DNA of 64,000 nt from Arthrobacter sp. MYb229 (GCF_002975405.1 NZ_PCPS01000003.1:369939-433938), one strand, 5' to 3'; shown: positions 18,228 through 27,383, counted from the first letter of the stretch. The notes: generated by a model from the letters alone, not told the origin. Numbers and translations are program-made.

Positions 18228-19184
18228 ATGCAACAGACTTTTGAAACTGCCCTTGAAGAAGCTTGGACCGCTGCGTGGGATCGCGGTGAAGTCGAAGCGT
18301 TGGCTTCGATCTGCACCGATAGCTACAGTCGCACGGGGAAGTCCGACGGAAATTCAATGACCTTGGCTCAGTTCCAGAATGAAATTCGCGCAACCCGCGC
18401 CGGTTTTCCTGATCTGACTACCAAGATCAATTCGGTGATTGTTAACGGGGACCGCGCGGCTATATTCTGGACGACATCCGGAACCCACACCGAGACGTTC
18501 CTCGGAGTGCCTGCTACCGGCAAATCGGTGGTAACCCGAGGGTCGAATGAAGTTGCACTTCACGATGGACTGATCCAGAGCGAAAATGTCACGTGGGACG
18601 GCTCCGAACTGCTCAATTCATTGGGGATCCGTTCTCTGTCGGACGCGATTGCTGCCGAAAAGGCCAGCGACGAGCCGGTACTCATGGCCGATTTGTCCGG
18701 TGAGCCAGATCTAGATGCGATGAAGGCCTTCAACCGTCAGTTCGTCACTGGTGTCACCGTCGTAACTACACAAGAAAACGGAAAGCCCAAGGGATTGGCG
18801 GTAAATGCATACTCTTCAATCTCGCTAGAGCCACCACTGGTGATGGTGTGTGTACAGAAGACTTCTTCAACTTACCCAGCGTTGTTCGCGTCAACTCACC
18901 TAGGCATCAACATCCTTTCCCGTGAGCAGAAAGACACTGTTTCAACCTTCGCTTCCAAGTCCGCTGACAAGTTCGCTGATATCGTTTGGCATGAAGGTCC
19001 TGACGGAAGCCCGTTGATCGACTCCTCGTCCGCAATGATTGAGGCAGAAATACGCGAACGCTTCCAGGCCAAGACTCACACCATTTTCGTGTGCCGCGTT
19101 CGTCACGCAGAAGTATCCAACATCGAACCGATGGTCTACAAGGCCGGTCGATTCTACGACGGCGCAAATCTAGAGTCCCTCTAG
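18228..19184 (+). CDS. SnoaL-like domain fused to a flavin reductase domain
   Basis: A 318-aa two-domain protein. Residues about 1-135 form a SnoaL/ester-cyclase-type alpha+beta barrel (WTAAWDRGEVEALASIC, then IVNGDRAAIFWTTSGTHTETFLGVPATGK). Residues about 158-315 form a FMN-binding split-barrel reductase of the HpaC/RutF class (FNRQFVTGVTVVTT, KGLAVNAYSSISLEPPLVMVCV, HLGINILSREQ). The reductase half would supply reduced flavin to the luciferase-like monooxygenase at 11014-12078. The SnoaL half may bind the substrate or an intermediate, which is inference. I chose ATG 18228 because the promoter places the transcript start there; GTG 18204 lies inside the promoter. Confidence 0.83.
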   Translation: MQQTFETALEEAWTAAWDRGEVEALASICTDSYSRTGKSDGNSMTLAQFQNEIRATRAGFPDLTTKINSVIVNGDRAAIFWTTSGTHTETFLGVPATGKSVVTRGSNEVALHDGLIQSENVTWDGSELLNSLGIRSLSDAIAAEKASDEPVLMADLSGEPDLDAMKAFNRQFVTGVTVVTTQENGKPKGLAVNAYSSISLEPPLVMVCVQKTSSTYPALFASTHLGINILSREQKDTVSTFASKSADKFADIVWHEGPDGSPLIDSSSAMIEAEIRERFQAKTHTIFVCRVRHAEVSNIEPMVYKAGRFYDGANLESL

Positions 19185-19253
19185 CACCCGTCAATCAAAC
19201 GACCTCCTAGGCGCTGCTTCATGCGGGGCCAGAACATCGAAGCGGAGAAAATC

Positions 19254-20831
19254 ATGGTCGATAAAACTTTGATCGAGGAGTCAAGCAACGCCTCCTCGGC
19301 CAAGAACCTAGACAACGCCCTCGGCGAGAAACCGCGTGTAGGCAGCGTTTTCTATACCGCCATGATTCTGCTGGTGGGGATCCTGCTTTGGGCTAGCCTT
19401 TCACCGGAAAGCCTTGGCGCGCTGATGACCTCCAGCATGGACTGGGTCACGCGCACCGTCGGCTGGAGCTACCTGGTGGTGACCCTAGGATGCATCGGAC
19501 TCATGATCTTCCTAGGAACGAGCCGCTACGGCGGCATCCGGCTGGGCAGCGAGGATTCACGCCCCGAATACTCCACCTGGGCTTGGCTGGCAATGATCTT
19601 GTCCGCCGTAATGGGCATCGGTCTGATCAGCTACGGCGTAGCAGAACCGATCTCGCACTTCATGGCCCCGCCACACGGACTGGAAGACCCCGGCACCCTG
19701 AACGCGGCAGTTCGCGCACTGCAGTTCAGCTTCTTTGACTGGGGCCCGCATGCTTGGGCGGTCTTCGGCGTCTTCGGCTTGGCAATCGGCTACTCCACGC
19801 ACCGGAAGGGCCGCCCGGGGCTCGTCTCACCGATGTTGCGACCGGTTCTCGGACGCCTCGTGGACGGCTGGTTCGGCAAGCTGATTGACGTGTTTGCCAT
19901 TCTGGCGACGCTGTTCGGCACCACGACTTCATTGGGTCTGGGCGCTGCGCAAATCGAAGAGGGCCTGAACCGAGTATTCGGTCTTGCCACAGGTGTCGGC
20001 GTGCAAATTGTCATTATCGCGGTCATCACCGTCCTGTTCACCTTGTCTGCACTTTCCGGGGTCAATCGCGGCATCAAGTACATCAGCCAGATCACGATGT
20101 CATTGTCGGTACTGCTGGCACTATTCGTCTTGATCTTCGGCCCCACCAGCTTTATCGGAAATATTTTCTTCCGCTCCGTAGGCCAGTACTTCAATGATTT
20201 CTTCCAGGTTTCACTAATCACTCCGACTACGCCTGATGACCTTCAGTGGATGCAGTGGTGGACGTACTTCATGATGGCCTGGTGGCTTAGCTGGGGCGCA
20301 TTTGTCGGAGTATTCCTTGCCAAGATATCCAAGGGCCGCACCATTCGTCAGTTCGTCGCAGGCGTTCTGGGCATTCCAAGTTTGGTGTTCTTTGCATGGT
20401 TCACCATCTTCGGCGCAAGCGCAATCAAGTTCGAGATGGATGGTGCTCCGATCGCGGCGCAAACCTCGGAGAATCTCAACTCCGCGTTCTTCGCGATGCT
20501 CGCCGAGCTTCCACTGGTAGAGCTCACCTCCGTGGTGACCATGATCTTGGTCGTGCTGTTCTTCGTCTCCGGCGCAGACGCAAACACATTTGTTTTGAGC
20601 ATGATGTCCAGCAATGGGCATTTGAACCCAACGCGTCCGGTTCTGGGCATCTGGGGCATCCTCACCGGCCTGAGCGCAGTGCTGCTGTTGCTAGTTGGCG
20701 GGCTCTCCGCCCTCCAACAGGCAGCAATGCTTTCGGCGCTGCCATTTACGATCATCGTGGCGCTACTGGGAATATCGCTCACGATGGAACTGCGCAGAGA
20801 TTCAGGTCTCCCGGTTTTGGTTAAATCATAG
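19254..20831 (+). CDS. BCCT family betaine/choline/carnitine transporter
   Basis: A 525-aa membrane protein with about 12 hydrophobic segments. The family motif is present as YFMMAWWLSWGAFVGVFLAK followed by ISKGRTIRQF, together with GIGLISYGVAEPISHF and SGADANTFVLSMMSSNG. Carriers of this family move quaternary ammonium compounds with Na+ or H+. A GCGGAG site precedes ATG 19254; the frame opens upstream at 19221. It lies 69 nt after the reductase gene and probably shares its transcript, so it is likely the importer for the substrate of the catabolic cluster. The C-terminal tail is short, which argues against an osmosensing role. Confidence 0.92.
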   Translation: MVDKTLIEESSNASSAKNLDNALGEKPRVGSVFYTAMILLVGILLWASLSPESLGALMTSSMDWVTRTVGWSYLVVTLGCIGLMIFLGTSRYGGIRLGSEDSRPEYSTWAWLAMILSAVMGIGLISYGVAEPISHFMAPPHGLEDPGTLNAAVRALQFSFFDWGPHAWAVFGVFGLAIGYSTHRKGRPGLVSPMLRPVLGRLVDGWFGKLIDVFAILATLFGTTTSLGLGAAQIEEGLNRVFGLATGVGVQIVIIAVITVLFTLSALSGVNRGIKYISQITMSLSVLLALFVLIFGPTSFIGNIFFRSVGQYFNDFFQVSLITPTTPDDLQWMQWWTYFMMAWWLSWGAFVGVFLAKISKGRTIRQFVAGVLGIPSLVFFAWFTIFGASAIKFEMDGAPIAAQTSENLNSAFFAMLAELPLVELTSVVTMILVVLFFVSGADANTFVLSMMSSNGHLNPTRPVLGIWGILTGLSAVLLLLVGGLSALQQAAMLSALPFTIIVALLGISLTMELRRDSGLPVLVKS

Positions 20832-21082
20832 GATCGATAGTCGCCGAGTTGCGCACGAACTAATACTCGCGCCGCAGCCCAACGGCCCAATCCTTAGGCA
20901 TCTACGCCACAGTGGCTCACGCAGAAATGCGCGACGCTGCTGTGGCGGCCTTGCTTTATGCTGCCACTAATCAGATTCAAGTGTTTTTGCGGACCTGCCG
21001 AAGGACTGAACTAAGGTTGGGTTCAAAGGTTGGGTTCAAAGGTCGGCTACCTGGCCCGGCACCTGAGGTAAAGGAATTCCGC

Positions 21083-21535
21083 TTGGCTTGGTTTGGACGT
21101 AAGAAATCCGTTGATCCGGAGAAAATTCAGCCTGGCTTAGCCCTAGTCCCGCAGCTGGAAGGGCCGGGATTCGTCCTGCGCGCTACGAGTGCGCCTGCAG
21201 GATTCAAGTCCCGCTCCTTGGCTACTGTTGCGGAAATTAGATTCGAATTGGGCGCCGGGTGGTTCCACCGAGATGATCTGCAACGGTTTTTCGATAGGAA
21301 AAATTCAATTGCTGAATCCTGGAATGGCAGCGATACCGAACTTTTCCTCTGCATGGTCTCAGGCGTCGCCAAAGGCTCCATAGCCGATAAAGCGCTATCG
21401 GCCCAAGCCGGGCTCCCCGCCGGTTCCGCAGTCCTGCTTCGGCCGGCAAACGACGGGTTAGAGATCGTGCTGCTGCTTGACTCAGCGCAGTTGGAGCGCA
21501 TCTCGGTTTGGCTGCAAGCCTTGCCCAAGATCTAG
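21083..21535 (+). CDS. Hypothetical protein
   Basis: A 150-aa protein of unknown function. The frame is open from 20912, but the best start is TTG 21083, preceded by AAAGGA at 7-nt spacing and giving a plausible N-terminus (M)AWFGRKK. The C-terminal half alternates charged and hydrophobic segments (SGVAKGSIADKAL, GSAVLLRPANDGLEIVLLLD), suggesting a small alpha/beta fold. No membrane segment or family is recognised. Confidence 0.6.
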   Translation: MAWFGRKKSVDPEKIQPGLALVPQLEGPGFVLRATSAPAGFKSRSLATVAEIRFELGAGWFHRDDLQRFFDRKNSIAESWNGSDTELFLCMVSGVAKGSIADKALSAQAGLPAGSAVLLRPANDGLEIVLLLDSAQLERISVWLQALPKI

Positions 21536-21645
21536 CGGTACCGCACAGTAACGGTCCGTTGGATCGTGCCCTGCACCAAGCAGGCCCTGAAGATTCAGTA
21601 TTCACGCAATTGCCTATCGAGGCCGGGCACCGAATCTTGAACGGT

Positions 21646-22106
21646 CTACTCGTCTGCGGCGTGAACGTCTTTTTCCCACGCTTCGACCGGACCGGGCACC
21701 ACACGAAATAGCGGATGAGGCGGCAGCCCGCCGACCTCCCGCGCCATCAGTGCGCTGGCGCTTTCTGGGGCACGAATCTCCAGCTTGCGCAGCAGGTGGC
21801 AGTACTCGAAATTCAATTGGCCGCTGGTGACAGCCAGTTGACCGCTGCTCCCTGCTGGCACGGAGTGCAGAATTTTCGTCTGGTCAAACCGGTACCCGCG
21901 CTTCAACGATTCATCGTGGAGCCCCTGCAGGTATGCCCCACCATCCGCAACGGGGCGCCCGACGCCCGGAAGCGGACCAATTGCGGGTGATTTACATAGC
22001 CGGCGGTCTGCCCGGCGAGAGTTTTCTGGGCCAGCAGTGTTTCACGCCAGCATGCGACAAGGCCCTTGGCATCGAGCAGTTCGGGATGTAGGGACCAGAG
22101 GCGCAT
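21646..22106 (-). pseudogene. Pyrimidine dimer DNA glycosylase (DenV/Pyr_excise family), frameshifted
   Basis: The minus strand from ATG 22106 encodes MRLWSLHPELLDAKGLVACW, TLAGQTAGYVNHPQLVRF, the N-terminal half of the T4 endonuclease V-like family that excises UV dimers. The frame then breaks at the four-G run 21952-21955. Adding one base to that run joins it to a second frame (GAYLQGLHDESLKRGYRF) that continues to 21646, giving a complete protein of about 153 aa. All other family blocks are intact, so this is either a recent one-base deletion or a sequencing error in a homopolymer. Confidence 0.78.
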
Positions 22107-22115
22107 TCAATGATC

Positions 22116-22529
22116 CTACGCCGTGGGGAACTCGATGATTTCGCTGCGGATGAGGAAACGTTTGCCTTCCGGAGCCTCCACGGAAAAGCCCGATCCCCGC
22201 CCGTCGACCACATCCACGGTGAGCTTGGTGTGCTTCCAGTATTCGAATTGTTCCTTGGACATCCAAAAGTCGATCTGCCCCAATTCTTCTCCCGTCGCGT
22301 CCTTTAGCTCCAGCACCCCGAGCAGGATGTCCGCATTGCCGGTTTTGAAATCGCCTGCCGGATAGCACATAGGCGATGAACCGTCGCAGCAACCACCAGA
22401 TTGGTGGAACATCAATGGTCCATGGATATTCCAGAGTTTGCGCAGCAATTCCAGGGTCTCGTCGGTAAAGGCGACGCGGGAAAATTCTTCCCCAATGATC
22501 GCAGCCCGGGATTCGGTGACGGTGCTCAT
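22116..22529 (-). CDS. DUF779 domain protein
   Basis: A 137-aa protein with the DUF779 hallmark HQSGGCCDGSSPMCYPAGDF (cysteine-rich, about 43-62) and a C-terminal SGFSVEAPEGKRFLIRSE. The family regularly accompanies NAD-dependent aldehyde and alcohol dehydrogenases in actinobacteria and proteobacteria, but its role is not established. An AAGGAG site precedes ATG 22529. It is the last gene after the aldehyde and alcohol dehydrogenase genes on the same strand. Confidence 0.88.
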   Translation of the reverse strand: MSTVTESRAAIIGEEFSRVAFTDETLELLRKLWNIHGPLMFHQSGGCCDGSSPMCYPAGDFKTGNADILLGVLELKDATGEELGQIDFWMSKEQFEYWKHTKLTVDVVDGRGSGFSVEAPEGKRFLIRSEIIEFPTA

Positions 22530-22637
22530 GGAGTGCTCCTTTGCGATAGCGGTTAATTACCGCTGCCCGGATGCAACGATGGTTCGTTGAACCCGGGCAA
22601 CGGTCCTTGCGGCAAACCCGTTAGGGCCAGTGTCCTA

Positions 22638-23666
22638 CTATTTCTCCAGGTAGTCTATGACCACTCGTCCATCGATTTTGGCGTGACGCATCTCGTCAAA
22701 GACCGCATTGATATCATCGAGTTTCCGGGTGTGGAATGTCGGTTTGATTTTGCCATCCGCATAGAATTCCAGAGCCTCGATCATGTCCTGGCGGGTGCCA
22801 ACAATTGATCCACGGATGGTCAAGCCTTTGAGCACAATGTCGAAGATTGGTGCGGGAAAATCACCGGCAGGCAAACCGTTGAATACGATCGTTCCACCGC
22901 GCTTGGTCATGCCGATAGCCTGCCCAAAGGCTGCCGGGTGCACTGCGGTAACCAGCACACCGTGAGTTCCACCGATCTTTTCCTGGATGACGTCGGCAGG
23001 TTCCTGCGCGAACGCGTTGACCGTGATTTCCGCGCCATGCTTGGTCGCCAGCGCGAGTTTCTCGTCTGCCACATCAATGGCAACCACACGCATTCCCATG
23101 GCAACCGCGTACTGCACGGCGATGTGGCCCAAGCCTCCGATGCCGGAAATTGCGACCCATTGGCCCGGGCGCACCCCGGTCATCTTCAGCCCTTTGTACA
23201 CGGTCACTCCAGCGCATAGCACCGGTGCGATCTCATGCGGGTCGGATCCTTCCGGAATCTGCGCGGCGAATTTAGCGTCGACTAGCATGTACTGGCCAAA
23301 GGAACCATCCAGCGAGTAGCCTCCGTTGACTTGGGACTCGCACAGGGTCTCCCAGCCGGTACGGCAGAACTCGCAGCTACCGCAAGCGCTGGCCAGCCAG
23401 GCATTTCCAACCAGGTCTCCAACCGCTACCTCGGTGACGCCTTCGCCGATCTTTTCAACTGTTCCCACACCTTCGTGGCCGGGGATCAGCGGAAGCTTCG
23501 GCTTGACCGGCCAATCGCCTTCCGCCGCGTGCAGGTCAGTGTGGCAAACACCGGAGGCAATAAGCTTCACCAGGGCCTGCCCTGGGCCGGGCTCGGGAAT
23601 CGGCGCGTCCTTGATCAGGAGCTCTTCTCCGAAGCCTTCAACGGTTGCGGCTTTCATCGTAGTCAT
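22638..23666 (-). CDS. Zinc-dependent alcohol dehydrogenase
   Basis: A 342-aa medium-chain dehydrogenase. Catalytic zinc ligands are in GVCHTDLHAAEGDWP and PGHEGVG, the structural zinc site is CGSCEFCRTGWETLC, and NAD binds at GIGGLGHIAVQYA. The overall pattern fits AdhP/AdhA-type ethanol-active enzymes. I chose ATG 23666, preceded by AAAGGA; the frame is open to 23765. Together with the ALDH upstream it would take a primary alcohol through the aldehyde to the acid. Confidence 0.92.
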   Translation of the reverse strand: MTTMKAATVEGFGEELLIKDAPIPEPGPGQALVKLIASGVCHTDLHAAEGDWPVKPKLPLIPGHEGVGTVEKIGEGVTEVAVGDLVGNAWLASACGSCEFCRTGWETLCESQVNGGYSLDGSFGQYMLVDAKFAAQIPEGSDPHEIAPVLCAGVTVYKGLKMTGVRPGQWVAISGIGGLGHIAVQYAVAMGMRVVAIDVADEKLALATKHGAEITVNAFAQEPADVIQEKIGGTHGVLVTAVHPAAFGQAIGMTKRGGTIVFNGLPAGDFPAPIFDIVLKGLTIRGSIVGTRQDMIEALEFYADGKIKPTFHTRKLDDINAVFDEMRHAKIDGRVVIDYLEK

Positions 23667-23755
23667 GTAATTTTTCCTTTGCATGGCTTTGGAGGCGTGG
23701 GAGCACACGTGCATGTCCGGGAATGAGTCCAATCGTGCCCCGGGCGAGCACCTAG

Positions 23756-23775
23756 GTGACCCCACGCCTTCGGGG
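23756..23775. repeat. Hairpin between aldehyde and alcohol dehydrogenase genes
   Basis: GACCCC and GGGGTC form a 6-bp stem about 45 nt past the ALDH stop, and a second GC-rich inverted repeat (GCCGGC/GCCGGC) lies next to the stop. They could attenuate or process the ald-adh transcript. Boundaries approximate. Confidence 0.35.
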
Positions 23776-23816
23776 TCTCTTGAATTTTCTAGCGTAGCCG
23801 GCGGCGGTTTGCCGGC

Positions 23817-25340
23817 TTAGAAGAAGCCGAGCTTGTTCTCCGAGTAGGAGACGAGCAGGTTCTTGGTCTGCTGGTAGTGGTCCAGCATCATCAGGTGGTT
23901 CTCTCGACCGATACCGGAGGATTTGTAGCCACCGAAGGCCGAGTGCGCCGGGTAGGCGTGGTACTGGTTCACCCAGACACGTCCCGCTTGGATATCGCGG
24001 CCCGCACGGTAGGCGGTGTTGCCGTTGCGGCTCCAGACGCCGGAGCCCAGACCGTAGAGGGTGTCGTTGGCGATGCTCAGCGCGTCGTCGTAGTCGCTGA
24101 ATTTCGTCACCGCTACGACCGGCCCGAAGATCTCTTCCTGGAAGATGCGCATCTTGTTCTGGCCCTCGAAGATGGTCGGCTGCACGTAGTAGCCGCCTTC
24201 CAGGTCACCGCCGAGTTCCGCCCGGGCACCACCGGTCAGCAGCTTCGCGCCTTCGGCCTTGCCAATATCCAGGTAGGAGAGGATCTTCTCCAGCTGGTCG
24301 TTGGAGGCCTGCGCCCCCATCATGACCTCGGTGTCCAGCGGGTTGCCCTGCTTGATGGCTTCGGTGCGGGCGATGACCTTTTCCATGAACTCGCCGTAGA
24401 TGCTTTCCTGGACGAGTGCTCGCGATGGGCAGGTGCAGACCTCGCCCTGGTTCAACGCGAAAAGCGTGAACCCTTCTTGCGCCTTGTCGTAGAACGCATC
24501 ATCCTTGGCCGCGACGTCCTCGAAGAAGATGTTCGGGGACTTTCCGCCGAGCTCCAAGGTGACCGGGATCAGGTTCTCGGAGGCATACTGCATGATCAGC
24601 CGGCCGGTGGTGGTTTCGCCGGTGAACGCGATCTTGCGAATGCGCTTGTTGCTCGCCAACGGCTTGCCGCACTCTACGCCGAAACCGTTGACGATGTTCA
24701 GCACACCGGCAGGCAGCAGGTCACCGATGAGTTCGGCGAGCACCAGAATCGAGGCGGGGGTTTGTTCGGCGGGCTTGAGGACTACCGCGTTGCCGGCGGC
24801 TAGCGCTGGAGCCAGCTTCCAGACCGCCATCAGAATTGGGAAGTTCCACGGGATGATCTGACCGACCACACCCAGCGGTTCATGGAAGTGATAGGCGGTG
24901 GTGTCCTCATCCAGCTGCGACAGCGAACCCTCTTGGGCGCGGATCGCACCGGCGAAGTAGCGGAAGTGGTCTACCGCCAGCGGGAGGTCTGCATTCAGGG
25001 TTTCACGCACCGCCTTGCCGTTATCCCAGGTCTCGGCGACGGCAAGCATCTCGAGGTTGTCCTCGATGCGATCCGCAATCTTATTCAGGATGACCGCGCG
25101 GGCCGCCGGGCTGCTCTTTCCCCAGGCTGGTGCGGCCGCATGGGCGGCGTCCAGTGCTAGTTCGATGTCCTCGGCGGTTGAACGGGCCACTTCGCAGAAG
25201 GACTTTCCGGTAATGGGGGTGACGTTTTCGAAATACATGCCCTTGACCGGGGCAACCCACTCACCACCAATATAGTTCTCGTAGCGCGATTTGAAATTGA
25301 CTAGTGCCCCATCGGTGTTCGGGTTTGCGTAGACGCTCAT
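23817..25340 (-). CDS. Aldehyde dehydrogenase, acetaldehyde type (ExaC/AldB-like)
   Basis: A 507-aa NAD-dependent enzyme of the acetaldehyde dehydrogenase II group. It has [27 protein letters not shown], the general base in [11 protein letters not shown] and the nucleophile in the characteristic [12 protein letters not shown]. The C-terminus ENKLGFF is also typical. It heads the ald-adh-DUF779 operon. The upstream GAF-domain regulator (27384-28604) is of the type that commonly controls such genes. Confidence 0.93.
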   Translation of the reverse strand: MSVYANPNTDGALVNFKSRYENYIGGEWVAPVKGMYFENVTPITGKSFCEVARSTAEDIELALDAAHAAAPAWGKSSPAARAVILNKIADRIEDNLEMLAVAETWDNGKAVRETLNADLPLAVDHFRYFAGAIRAQEGSLSQLDEDTTAYHFHEPLGVVGQIIPWNFPILMAVWKLAPALAAGNAVVLKPAEQTPASILVLAELIGDLLPAGVLNIVNGFGVECGKPLASNKRIRKIAFTGETTTGRLIMQYASENLIPVTLELGGKSPNIFFEDVAAKDDAFYDKAQEGFTLFALNQGEVCTCPSRALVQESIYGEFMEKVIARTEAIKQGNPLDTEVMMGAQASNDQLEKILSYLDIGKAEGAKLLTGGARAELGGDLEGGYYVQPTIFEGQNKMRIFQEEIFGPVVAVTKFSDYDDALSIANDTLYGLGSGVWSRNGNTAYRAGRDIQAGRVWVNQYHAYPAHSAFGGYKSSGIGRENHLMMLDHYQQTKNLLVSYSENKLGFF

Positions 25341-25371
25341 TGCTTCACGACTCCTTCGTCATCATCCGTGC

Positions 25372-25394
25372 GGTGGCGGAATGTTTCCGCCACC
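25372..25394. promoter_or_regulatory. Inverted repeat in the aldehyde dehydrogenase leader
   Basis: GGTGGCGGAA (25372-25381) and TTCCGCCACC (25385-25394) make a perfect 10-bp inverted repeat with a 3-nt spacer, 31 nt upstream of the ALDH start. It could be an RNA hairpin or regulator site. Confidence 0.5.
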
Positions 25395-25405
25395 CGGCCA
25401 TGAAT

Positions 25406-25419
25406 GTGACTCTAGTCAC
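25406..25419. promoter_or_regulatory. Palindrome GTGACTCTAGTCAC upstream of the aldehyde dehydrogenase
   Basis: Six-base arms GTGACT/AGTCAC around CT, 12 nt from the hairpin-like repeat. Probably a protein-binding site in the ald promoter; which regulator is unknown. Confidence 0.4.
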
Positions 25420-25466
25420 TCAAAGGTTGCGGTTAGGTTGCATGCCCGCGCCGCCGCTGAGGAAGT

Positions 25467-26378
25467 TCAGTGCGGCATGACCGGAGACGCGGAGTCCACC
25501 GCGGCAGGTGCGCCTGCAGTCGGATCGCGCCGCCCGGTGCGCGTGGCGCCGACGCCAGCCAAGATGACCAGCACGATGCCCGCAATGGCCGCCGGGCTCG
25601 GGATCTGCTGCAAGAAGAGCAACCCGACGACCATGGCGATGGCGGGTTCAAGGCACATCAGGGTCCCGAACGCCGAGGCAGTCAGCCGGCGCAGGGCCAG
25701 CAGCTCGAGGCTGAAAGGGATGACCGGCAGCAGCAACCCGAGCCCAAGCCCGATGACCAGCGCCGGCAGGTCCATCCGGCCGATCACCTCCGGGCCCACC
25801 ACCACCGTGGCGGCAATGGCCGCGATGGGCATCGAGATGGCCAGGGCGCCAATGCCGTCCACCGCATCCCCTGCGCGCTGCGTGAGCAGGACGTAGAGGG
25901 CCCAGCAAGCTGCGCCGACCAGCGCGAAAAGCACGCCCGCCAGATCCGCGGACCCCTGCCACGGTTCGGTCAGCCCGAGCACCCCGGCGGCCGCGACTAG
26001 CGCCCACCAGCGTCCGCGGCCCCGGCCCTGGATGATGGCGACAGACAGCGGACCCATGAACTCCAGCGCGCTTGCGGTACCCAGCGGGATCGTCTCCACC
26101 GCCCTCATGAACGCCAGCGTCATACCCGCGGTGGCCAACCCCAGCAGGGCGCAAATCCCCAGTGTTGCCCGGGAGTAGCGCAGGCGCCAGGGACGGGCAA
26201 TGGCCACCAGGATGACGGCGGCCCAGGCTAGGCGCAGCCAGGCGACGCCCTCGGAGCCCAGAGTTCCGGCAAGTCCAATCGATGCGGCAAGGCCTAGCTG
26301 CACGCAGCCCATCGCGGCAAAGGCCATCAGCGAGCCGGCCCCGGCGGAGTTGGAAGTGTTCGCGGCAGTTGAGTTCAT
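25467..26378 (-). CDS. DMT superfamily (EamA) transporter
   Basis: A 303-aa membrane protein with ten hydrophobic segments in two EamA repeats, resembling RhtA/YdcZ-like threonine/homoserine or metabolite exporters (ETIPLGTASALEFMGPLSV, then LRRLTASAFGTLMCLEPAIAMVVGLLFL). I chose ATG 26378, with a GGAG just upstream; the open frame to 26663 overlaps the divergent LysR gene and is not real. Divergence from the LysR gene suggests regulation by it. Confidence 0.85.
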   Translation of the reverse strand: MNSTAANTSNSAGAGSLMAFAAMGCVQLGLAASIGLAGTLGSEGVAWLRLAWAAVILVAIARPWRLRYSRATLGICALLGLATAGMTLAFMRAVETIPLGTASALEFMGPLSVAIIQGRGRGRWWALVAAAGVLGLTEPWQGSADLAGVLFALVGAACWALYVLLTQRAGDAVDGIGALAISMPIAAIAATVVVGPEVIGRMDLPALVIGLGLGLLLPVIPFSLELLALRRLTASAFGTLMCLEPAIAMVVGLLFLQQIPSPAAIAGIVLVILAGVGATRTGRRDPTAGAPAAVDSASPVMPH

Positions 26379-26462
26379 GGCTCCAGTAGAGCCGAGAAAA
26401 GTCATCCATGTCCACGCGAGAATCATCAACATATTGTTAATGAATCCTGCACAATGGAACCT

Positions 26463-27374
26463 ATGGATACCCGCCGCCTGCAATACCTGTACGAGCTGGC
26501 CCGTATGGGCTCGATGCGGGCCGTCGCCGATGTGCTCGGAACCACCACCTCGACCGTCTCCCAGCAGATCGCGCAGCTGTCCAAGGAGACCGGCGCCAGG
26601 TTGCTGGAACCCGACGGGCGCGGCGTCCGGCTCACCCCCGCCGGCCGCCGGCTGGCGGAGCACGCGCAGAGCATCCTTGGCGCGGTCGACGCAGCGAAAC
26701 TGGATCTGGATCCGGAAGCCGCTCCCTCGGGCACCCTGCGGGTCGCGGGATTCGCCACCGCGATCCGCACCACGCTGATGCCCATTTTCGAGGAGCTGGC
26801 GCTAGAGCACCCCGCGGTGAGGATCGTGGTGCTGGAGCACGAGCCCGCCGAGGCCCTGGCCCGGCTGGCGGTGGACGAGATCGACCTGGCCCTGACCTAC
26901 GACTACAATCTGGCCCCGGACGATGCCGGACCCGGGGTGGACACGCTTCAGCTGTGGAGCACTCCCTGGGGGCTGGGAGTGCCCACCGCCGACGCCGTGC
27001 GGCTGGCCACCGGCGGCGGGGCCCCTGATGCCCCCGCGGTGCTGGCAGCTTTCCGCGACCGCGACTGGATCGGGAATTCGCGCAACGTCGCCGACGAGTC
27101 GGTCCTGCGGCTACTGTCCTCGATGGCCGGATTCACCCCGGCCATGCGCCACCAGGCCGACAGCCTGGATCTGGTCGAAGACCTGATCCTGGCCGGGCTA
27201 GGCGTGGGACTGCTACCGGAAAACCGGCCAGGGCGGGATGGGATCACGATTCTGCCGCTGCAGAACCCCGACCTGCGACTGCGCGCCTTCGCCCGGACCC
27301 GCAAAGGGCGTGGCGCCTGGCCGGCCCTCGCGCTGGTGCTGGAGAAGATTCGCCAGGGACGGCAGCACGGATAA
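26463..27374 (+). CDS. LysR family transcriptional regulator
   Basis: A 303-aa regulator with an N-terminal winged helix (MDTRRLQYLYELARMGSMRAV, then VSQQIAQLSKETGARLLE) and a periplasmic-binding-like effector domain from about residue 88. It could also start at ATG 26454. It is transcribed divergently from the EamA exporter, so a role in export control is likely. An AT-rich stretch (ATATTGTTAATGAATC, near 26430-26445) between the genes is a candidate binding site. It ends 10 nt from the convergent GAF regulator gene. Confidence 0.9.
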   Translation: MDTRRLQYLYELARMGSMRAVADVLGTTTSTVSQQIAQLSKETGARLLEPDGRGVRLTPAGRRLAEHAQSILGAVDAAKLDLDPEAAPSGTLRVAGFATAIRTTLMPIFEELALEHPAVRIVVLEHEPAEALARLAVDEIDLALTYDYNLAPDDAGPGVDTLQLWSTPWGLGVPTADAVRLATGGGAPDAPAVLAAFRDRDWIGNSRNVADESVLRLLSSMAGFTPAMRHQADSLDLVEDLILAGLGVGLLPENRPGRDGITILPLQNPDLRLRAFARTRKGRGAWPALALVLEKIRQGRQHG

Positions 27375-27383
27375 TGGAAGCGC

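Noticed and set aside
21016..21045. Short tandem repeat GGTTGGGTTCAAA, two and a half copies
   Set aside because: Too short for a CRISPR or functional repeat array; it lies upstream of the TTG start of the hypothetical gene and looks like a local duplication.
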